A stretch of 32,394 bases of DNA from positions 1-32,394 of the forward strand of contig JACPEW010000008.1 of assembly GCA_016183305.1 (NCBI GenBank), read 5' to 3'. The number at the start of each line of letters is the position of its first letter. Within the stretch, counting starts at the first letter, position 1. Made by a program: the position numbers and the translations under genes. Source of the DNA: Candidatus Daviesbacteria bacterium (GTDB lineage: Bacteria; Patescibacteriota; Microgenomatia; Daviesbacterales; UBA10151). Shown here piece after piece: positions 27,153 through 32,394 of this stretch. The notes beneath the pieces are model-generated. The model was given only the letters and a program-made list of their open reading frames with translations. It was not told the origin of the DNA and did no database searches.

Positions 27153-28028
27153 TCAAACTTCTAGAAAGTTCCACACCTTTCCCATAAACGTTTGTGCATG
27201 TATTGGAGTATACACAACATTTCCTTTAAAAAGCCATTCAAGCTCGTGAATTTTTTTGTAGTTATTGTACGGATCCTTTTCCAATTTCATATCATGCCAA
27301 ACTTTTCCAGTAACTGACTTTAATATTTCCACATAAGTACCTTGAAAATGTGGACTTGATACATTCCATACCAAAGATTCTATAAAATGAGATGGGGCAT
27401 CTTCATCTTTTAGCTTTTCTGAATCCACAAGTGCTTGCATAATATTCTTATATATTCTGACTGTATCTTTAAATTTACCGTCCGTTTCTGTATTCTTATC
27501 TTCTCCATTTTTATGGTGCTGTACAGGAAAATTAACTACCTCCTCACCAGAGTCCATAAAAAAATGTATCCCTACGGCATCAAAAGCATAAGGATCTGTG
27601 TATCTTTGGTGGGTAAAACATACAACCACATCAGCGTTAACCCTATTTTCATTTTTCAGCACCCTAATGCACTTTGGATGCCATTTAACTTCTTTATCAG
27701 AAAATTCATCCAAAAGGACCTTGTATACATCTAACTTAAACTGTGAAAATGTATAATCATGTTTTATTGTTACCCTATGATATTCGGCAATTTGCTCTGC
27801 CGACATATCAAAAAAACCTGGATAATAAGCAGGGGTATACTCAACAACAATATCAACATCACTTTCAGATTTAGTATTTGTTTTATTTTTGTATGACCCT
27901 TGTAGGTATACTGTTATATTTCCACCAAATTTTTTTATAAGAGCCTTTTCAATTCTTTCTCTAGTAGCAATATACTTCACTGCGCTAGGAGGAGTTGCCC
28001 AAATTTTAAGTTGATCTTCTGTAATCAT
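27153..28028 (-). CDS. CD-NTase (cGAS/DncV-like nucleotidyltransferase) of CBASS
   Basis: GSYKNKTNTKSESDVDIVVEY (GS...DxD) and a third acidic in VNADVVVCF. Confidence 0.88.
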   Translation of the reverse strand: MITEDQLKIWATPPSAVKYIATRERIEKALIKKFGGNITVYLQGSYKNKTNTKSESDVDIVVEYTPAYYPGFFDMSAEQIAEYHRVTIKHDYTFSQFKLDVYKVLLDEFSDKEVKWHPKCIRVLKNENRVNADVVVCFTHQRYTDPYAFDAVGIHFFMDSGEEVVNFPVQHHKNGEDKNTETDGKFKDTVRIYKNIMQALVDSEKLKDEDAPSHFIESLVWNVSSPHFQGTYVEILKSVTGKVWHDMKLEKDPYNNYKKIHELEWLFKGNVVYTPIHAQTFMGKVWNFLEV

Positions 28029-28036
28029 AATGTTTT

Positions 28037-28267
28037 TTATCCTTTAGGTAGAATTGCTACGCCTATATTTGCTAAAAGCGGATTTGCTATACGCCACAGG
28101 ATGTATTCTATGTGTGTCTTATCACTTTTTTGTCTGTTGCAACCAAAACAGATCCAGCGAATATTATTAGGGGTATCTGACCCTCCTCGGGAGAGTGGAG
28201 TTATATGATCTTTCTCAAAAAAGAGAAAAAGTCCGGACCAATTGCAATAGATACAAGTTATATTCAT
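28037..28267 (-). CDS. HNH endonuclease
   Basis: CIYC ... KDHITPLSRGGSDTPNNIRWICFGCNRQKSDKT. Confidence 0.88.
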   Translation of the reverse strand: MNITCIYCNWSGLFLFFEKDHITPLSRGGSDTPNNIRWICFGCNRQKSDKTHIEYILWRIANPLLANIGVAILPKG

Positions 28268-28319
28268 ATCTTTTTGTCACCTTGTAACTCAGACAGAAGT
28301 TTGGTAACATATACATAAT

Positions 28320-28337
28320 TAGGTAGTTTATAACCTA
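28320..28337. promoter_or_regulatory. Inverted repeat TAGGT-N8-ACCTA between the CBASS operon and lexA-like gene
   Basis: TAGGTAGTTTATAACCTA in the divergent intergenic region. Confidence 0.45.
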
Positions 28338-28380
28338 CAAAAATAAGATATATTAAATACAAAAATTTGTCAATAACTAA

Positions 28381-29007
28381 ATGAGGCACCCTACACCAAA
28401 ACAGCAGGCAATTATAGATTTTATTAAGAATTATTTCCGTCAAAAAGCAATATCTCCTACATTCAGAGAGATCGCTGATAATTTTGGTGTCTCTGTAGGA
28501 ACAATCCAAGACCAATTAAATTCACTAAATAGGTTAGGCATGCTAACTTGGATTCCCGGTAAAACAAGGTCAATCAAGTTAGCATCTGAGTATAGAGTCC
28601 ATACAACTCAACCTGTTCCGCTTTTGGGTGTAATTTCCGCAGGAGAAGGTATTACTGTATTTGAAGAATCGGATCCAGAAATTATAGATGTACCATCCAC
28701 AATGTTAAATGCAAGATTTGGCTATTATTGCTTAAAGGTATCTGGTTTCAGCATGAACCAAGACGGCATTCTTGATGGTGATATTATTGTTGTCAAGCAG
28801 CAAGCAACAGCGCAAGACGGAGACACTGTCATTGCAATAATTAATGACGGTTTAGAAGAAAGGGCTACTTTAAAGAGATTTTATCACCGAGGAAATCAGA
28901 TTGAACTGCGTCCGCGTAATCAGGAATATCAATCTCGTTTTCTAAATCCTGAAGAAGTTACTGTGCGTGGTAAATTCTGTGGACTATTACGTAGAAGTGA
29001 TGTCTAA
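28381..29007 (+). CDS. lexA: LexA-like S24 repressor
   Basis: PTPKQQAIIDFIKNYFRQKAISPTFREIADNFGVSVGTIQDQL HTH; SAG cleavage site (ISAGEGI), SGFSM nucleophile, ATLKRF lysine. Confidence 0.9.
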   Translation: MRHPTPKQQAIIDFIKNYFRQKAISPTFREIADNFGVSVGTIQDQLNSLNRLGMLTWIPGKTRSIKLASEYRVHTTQPVPLLGVISAGEGITVFEESDPEIIDVPSTMLNARFGYYCLKVSGFSMNQDGILDGDIIVVKQQATAQDGDTVIAIINDGLEERATLKRFYHRGNQIELRPRNQEYQSRFLNPEEVTVRGKFCGLLRRSDV

Positions 29008-29022
29008 TAAACGTTCTTTATC

Positions 29023-29697
29023 TTATAGCAGACTTAATGTCACTTTAGTATATTTACAATAGATACAACCATCGGAACATTTAGGAGCTGAACGTTTGCT
29101 TAGAATTTTCTTTGCCTCATAGATTTTATCTTCCACCCAACCATCATCACCATCATAGGGTTGGACTTTAATATCAAAACTTAAATTACCTTTGGCAAAT
29201 CCATTGTCTTTATTTACTCTGCAATAAACAAAATACCCTATATTGAGTACCTTAAATCCCATCTGCCGCAGTATCCACTGGTATATCTCCATTTGGTGTT
29301 TGTAACTCTCATAAAGTTCGCCTTCTTTGGCTCCAGAAGCCTTATAATCGACCACAATCAGATTACCTTTAGAATCTACCCAAATGTCATCTACTGCCCC
29401 AAAAACTAGAAAATCTGTTTCTTTATGATGATATTGAATTCCAGTAAAAGTATTCCTCCATTTATCAATGTCCTCATGCATAAATGGGATAGCATCTATA
29501 TTTTCTCGGGTAATTAAGTAGTGGGCAGTACCATTTTTACGATGTTCATCAAACTCCTTTTTTAAAAGAAAATCTACAGCATTATTTATGGTGTAAGGAG
29601 CTCCAAAAGGCCGGGCAATACCTTTTCCGGCATAAAACCAAAAGCATCGAGGGCATTCAAATAATAATTCTAATTTTGATCTTGATAGTTTAATCAT
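29023..29697 (-). CDS. PD-(D/E)XK nuclease, Cas4/RecB-like with putative Fe-S cysteines
   Basis: SKLELLFECPRCFWF, GAVDDIWVDSKGNLIVVDYKAS, C-terminal KCSDGCIYCKY. Confidence 0.85.
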   Translation of the reverse strand: MIKLSRSKLELLFECPRCFWFYAGKGIARPFGAPYTINNAVDFLLKKEFDEHRKNGTAHYLITRENIDAIPFMHEDIDKWRNTFTGIQYHHKETDFLVFGAVDDIWVDSKGNLIVVDYKASGAKEGELYESYKHQMEIYQWILRQMGFKVLNIGYFVYCRVNKDNGFAKGNLSFDIKVQPYDGDDGWVEDKIYEAKKILSKRSAPKCSDGCIYCKYTKVTLSLL

Positions 29698-29788
29698 TTG
29701 AGGCAGGCTATTCTAATCTAGCTTAAACCTGATCTTCTTGTCCAGTATTCAAATATAGTCAGAATTTCTTAATCCAGAATTCAGGCTT

Positions 29789-30196
29789 CTATAGTAATTT
29801 TAATTTATCTAATTTTTTTAATCGGCTACGGATAGCACCCGGTTCCCTTTGTAAAATAGAAGATATTTCTTTAATTGTTTTATTATGTGCCCATAACTCC
29901 TTTAGGGAATCTTCTTCATCTTTAGCCCAAAGCTCATAGGCCTTAGGATATTTAGAGCGCAATTGTTTAATATCGTAGGATTCCAAATCACCCTTCTTTG
30001 CAGTTCTGACTGCTTTTCTAAAACCCTTACGAAATGCTTGAAAATACTCTTCAAAAATCATTATTTGTCCCTCTCTTACATTATTTTTTAACTCTTTTAT
30101 AACAAGATATTTTGCACCTTCAACAGAAGTCTTAATATCAAAACAATAGGTGCGACTTCCGGAGATAATTTTAATAGAAGATAATTTATCAATCAT
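29789..30196 (-). CDS. Hypothetical DNA-binding protein with C-terminal Myb/HTH-like domain
   Basis: WAKDEEDSLKELWAHNKTIKEISSILQREPGAIRSRLKKL. Confidence 0.65.
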   Translation of the reverse strand: MIDKLSSIKIISGSRTYCFDIKTSVEGAKYLVIKELKNNVREGQIMIFEEYFQAFRKGFRKAVRTAKKGDLESYDIKQLRSKYPKAYELWAKDEEDSLKELWAHNKTIKEISSILQREPGAIRSRLKKLDKLKLL

Positions 30197-30226
30197 CAGT
30201 AATTTTTAGGGTACGGGCATGACTTT

Positions 30227-30376
30227 TTATTTTACACCCTCCCATCGTGTGCGCCAGATCTCTTTCTGTTCTTTTGTTTGAACCGGACAATTTTTATCTT
30301 TGCAGTTACTACCTAGACACTTTGCATAATTCGAATTATCACAAAGACATTTCTTAACCGCTGTTTTTTGATCCAT
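30227..30376 (-). CDS. Small Cys-rich protein (49 aa), missed in the ORF track
   Basis: Manual translation: MDQKTAVKKCLCDNSNYAKCLGSNCKDKNCPVQTKEQKEIWRTRWEGVK. Confidence 0.6.
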   Translation of the reverse strand: MDQKTAVKKCLCDNSNYAKCLGSNCKDKNCPVQTKEQKEIWRTRWEGVK

Positions 30377-30378
30377 AA

Positions 30379-30867
30379 TTATCTTAATTTATCCTTTTTA
30401 ATCTTCTTATGCAATCTAAGAAGATCGTCACGATGAATCATAACGCTCCTGCTAAAAGTTTTTGTTTGAATATTATTTTCTGAAATATCCTTTAATAACT
30501 TAGATTTTGTAATTCCAAGAATATCCAAAGCTTCTTTAAGTGTAATATGTTTTAGTTTTTCTTCCTTTTTTCCTTTTCTGGTAAGACCTGCCATCTTTTT
30601 ATATTCCGCATAACTCATTTCCTTACCTTCAAAATTTACTTTTATCTTTTTACTTCTACCCACAAAATAATCATCCGGGATTTTCCTAATTTCCTCATCC
30701 TCAACAGAAAATCTCCTTCTGGAATTGGAAAATTGAACAATAATCTCATCATTATAAAATCCTCCAATATGTCCTAAACCAAAATTTTGGGAATAAACTG
30801 CATCTCCTATATATAAACCTTCAAAACTTTCATAAAGAGGAGAATTTTCTAAATCAAATTCAGGCAT
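30379..30867 (-). CDS. Hypothetical protein with Tudor/CarD-like N-terminus and excisionase-like C-terminal HTH
   Basis: GDAVYSQNFGLGHIGGFYNDEIIVQFSNSRRRFS and ITLKEALDILGITKSKLLKDISENNIQTKTFSRSVMIHRDDLLRL. Confidence 0.6.
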   Translation of the reverse strand: MPEFDLENSPLYESFEGLYIGDAVYSQNFGLGHIGGFYNDEIIVQFSNSRRRFSVEDEEIRKIPDDYFVGRSKKIKVNFEGKEMSYAEYKKMAGLTRKGKKEEKLKHITLKEALDILGITKSKLLKDISENNIQTKTFSRSVMIHRDDLLRLHKKIKKDKLR

Positions 30868-30950
30868 ACTATCTTATATTAAACATGTCGGACAGGCGGT
30901 ACATTAATCCGAAACTAACTACTACTATTTATCCCTGAATCGGAAAACAT

Positions 30951-31667
30951 TTACCGCGTTTTGAGATCATGTTTATATACTAAGATAAAAGTTTTTAGAA
31001 CTACATCATACTGAATTCTCAAATATTCATGGTATGCAAAACAACGATTAAAGACCGCAAATCCTAATAAAAATAAGAAGATTTCCCACCTCTGTAAGAA
31101 TAGAGACACTATCATCAATATAAGAGTACCGTAGTAGATATTAGCCCAAAATGCAATTCTGCCCATATAAAAATCAACTTGTTTGTCTTTATGTTCTGCC
31201 ACTAGGTAATTATGCATTAAGTAGAAGAGCCTTTCGTCACTATCTTTTTCGTCAAAAATTTTCTTTCCAGAAACCTTTAAACCTTTAAGAATTGCTCGAG
31301 CTACTGCATAACTTGTCTTATCCTCTTTAACTTTGTCCCATGTAATATTGTTTAAGTTTCTAATAATAAAGCGCTTATGTATTTTCATACTGAGTATATT
31401 CAAGAAGATCGCTATTTTATTTAAACAATCAGAGGAATTGTTCGTTTTTAATGGATATTTTCTATCAATTTTTGTTATTACTTGAAAACTAAAACCTACT
31501 AAAAGAGCAAGTGACAGGAAGATAAACACAGAGAATACCCAATTTTTTTGGAGAAGAGGATAAAAAAGATCAGGAGGATACCCAACTATAAGAACAAAAA
31601 CAATAATAAAAAGGCTGCCTGGAATTATGTTATAAAAAAATTGGGTTATAGAACCAGAAGTATCCAT
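30951..31667 (-). CDS. Multi-TM membrane protein, hypothetical
   Basis: At least four hydrophobic segments surrounding a soluble central region. Confidence 0.65.
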   Translation of the reverse strand: MDTSGSITQFFYNIIPGSLFIIVFVLIVGYPPDLFYPLLQKNWVFSVFIFLSLALLVGFSFQVITKIDRKYPLKTNNSSDCLNKIAIFLNILSMKIHKRFIIRNLNNITWDKVKEDKTSYAVARAILKGLKVSGKKIFDEKDSDERLFYLMHNYLVAEHKDKQVDFYMGRIAFWANIYYGTLILMIVSLFLQRWEIFLFLLGFAVFNRCFAYHEYLRIQYDVVLKTFILVYKHDLKTR

Positions 31668-31669
31668 TT

Positions 31670-32137
31670 TTAATTTCTGCCTTTCACAATAGCAATTTCC
31701 TTTAACCGCACACTAATTGCATCTTTAATAGTGGAAAGTTCGTCTGCGTCATCTTCGCTGAGGTTTTCTAAAAACTTATCGAAATTATCGAATATAATAT
31801 CCCGTAAATTATCACTGATATAACTCTCTGCATCCTGAGGTAATTCCTTCCATTCTTGCGATCCATAATCCCAATAAATTACATCGAAAGAGTAGCTATA
31901 AGGCTTTCCTAGTTTACTTAACATCGCTTTCACGGTACTTGCCGTGAGTCCTGAAGCAAAAAATAAACTCTTTAAAAATTCTAATTCTTCAATCTCTAAC
32001 CCCTCATATTCTTCTTTGCCTACTGGATCAAAAGATAATAAGTTTTCTTTAAATAATATATTTGCTTGATGAAGATTACATCCACTTTCAGCTAATTTGT
32101 GTTTAAATAAGCCTGTCTGTCTATTTGGTTTTATCAT
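31670..32137 (-). CDS. Hypothetical protein
   Basis: Start MIKPNRQTG at 32137, 4 nt after the methyltransferase stop, preferred to ORF-track start 32173. Confidence 0.6.
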   Translation of the reverse strand: MIKPNRQTGLFKHKLAESGCNLHQANILFKENLLSFDPVGKEEYEGLEIEELEFLKSLFFASGLTASTVKAMLSKLGKPYSYSFDVIYWDYGSQEWKELPQDAESYISDNLRDIIFDNFDKFLENLSEDDADELSTIKDAISVRLKEIAIVKGRN

Positions 32138-32141
32138 AAAA

Positions 32142-32258
32142 TTATTTTTTATTTGAATTTTCCACAATTGCAATTTCTTCCGGCGTGAGGCCGTAGAGTT
32201 TATAAACTAACTGGTCTATCTGATCCTCATAACCTTTAACTTTTGCTTGCTTCTGACA
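32142..32258 (-). pseudogene. 3' remnant of restriction-modification DNA methyltransferase, truncated by insertion element
   Basis: Minus translation QKQAKVKGYEDQIDQLVYKLYGLTPEEIAIVENSNKK*, matching the common C-terminal end of these methyltransferases. Confidence 0.65.
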
Positions 32259-32394
32259 GGTACCCCTTAAACTAAGACAAGATTCTCTGACTTTTGTTAA
32301 AATCCGGGAGAGTTTAGAAAGGAGTATCCATGCAAAGAAAAATTATTCCAGCTGAGATTAAAGCTGAAATTTTAGCCAAGGCAAAATCAGGTGA
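32254..32394 (+). mobile_element. 5' end of a second insertion element, with transposase start at 32330
   Basis: TGACAGGTACCCCTTAAACTAAGACA-like end, RBS AGGAG, then MQRKIIPAEIKAEILAKAKSG running off the window. Confidence 0.5.

Noticed and set aside
28264-28515. Minus ORF overlapping the lexA-like start, and plus ORF 28011..28208
   Set aside because: Antisense to motif-supported lexA and HNH genes.
29023-29697. CRISPR-Cas locus
   Set aside because: Cas4-like nuclease only; no repeat-spacer array or other cas genes seen.

Overview
The window looks like part of a small-genome bacterium, possibly Candidate Phyla Radiation/Patescibacteria. That placement is inferred from gene content and style and was not tested. 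Left third: a C-terminally anchored surface protein fragment, an IS1634-like (IS4 superfamily) insertion with perfect 13-bp terminal inverted repeats and a frame-broken transposase, D,D-carboxypeptidase, L,D-transpeptidase, a PfkB kinase, then a long minus-strand copper/redox operon behind a CsoR repressor with a CCCCTATAGGGG operator-like palindrome. Middle: SDR, DsbA-like, VKOR, LOG, rpe and rpiB; then an FMN-riboswitch-controlled riboflavin operon (ribE-ribH-ribBA-ribD), an SPFH/slipin gene with a helical-repeat protein, and an unassigned, apparently structured ~165-nt RNA. Right third is a dense defence/conflict island: Fic toxin with separate TMRLEG-motif antitoxin, a TOTE-type primase-helicase followed by a C15 (pyroglutamyl-peptidase-like) protein, a compact HNH / CD-NTase / Cap15-like CBASS operon divergent from a LexA-like regulator, a Cas4/RecB-like nuclease, several unknown small genes, and the 3' remnant of a restriction-modification methyltransferase cut by a second insertion element. 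All family calls are from motif recognition by eye; no database search was run.
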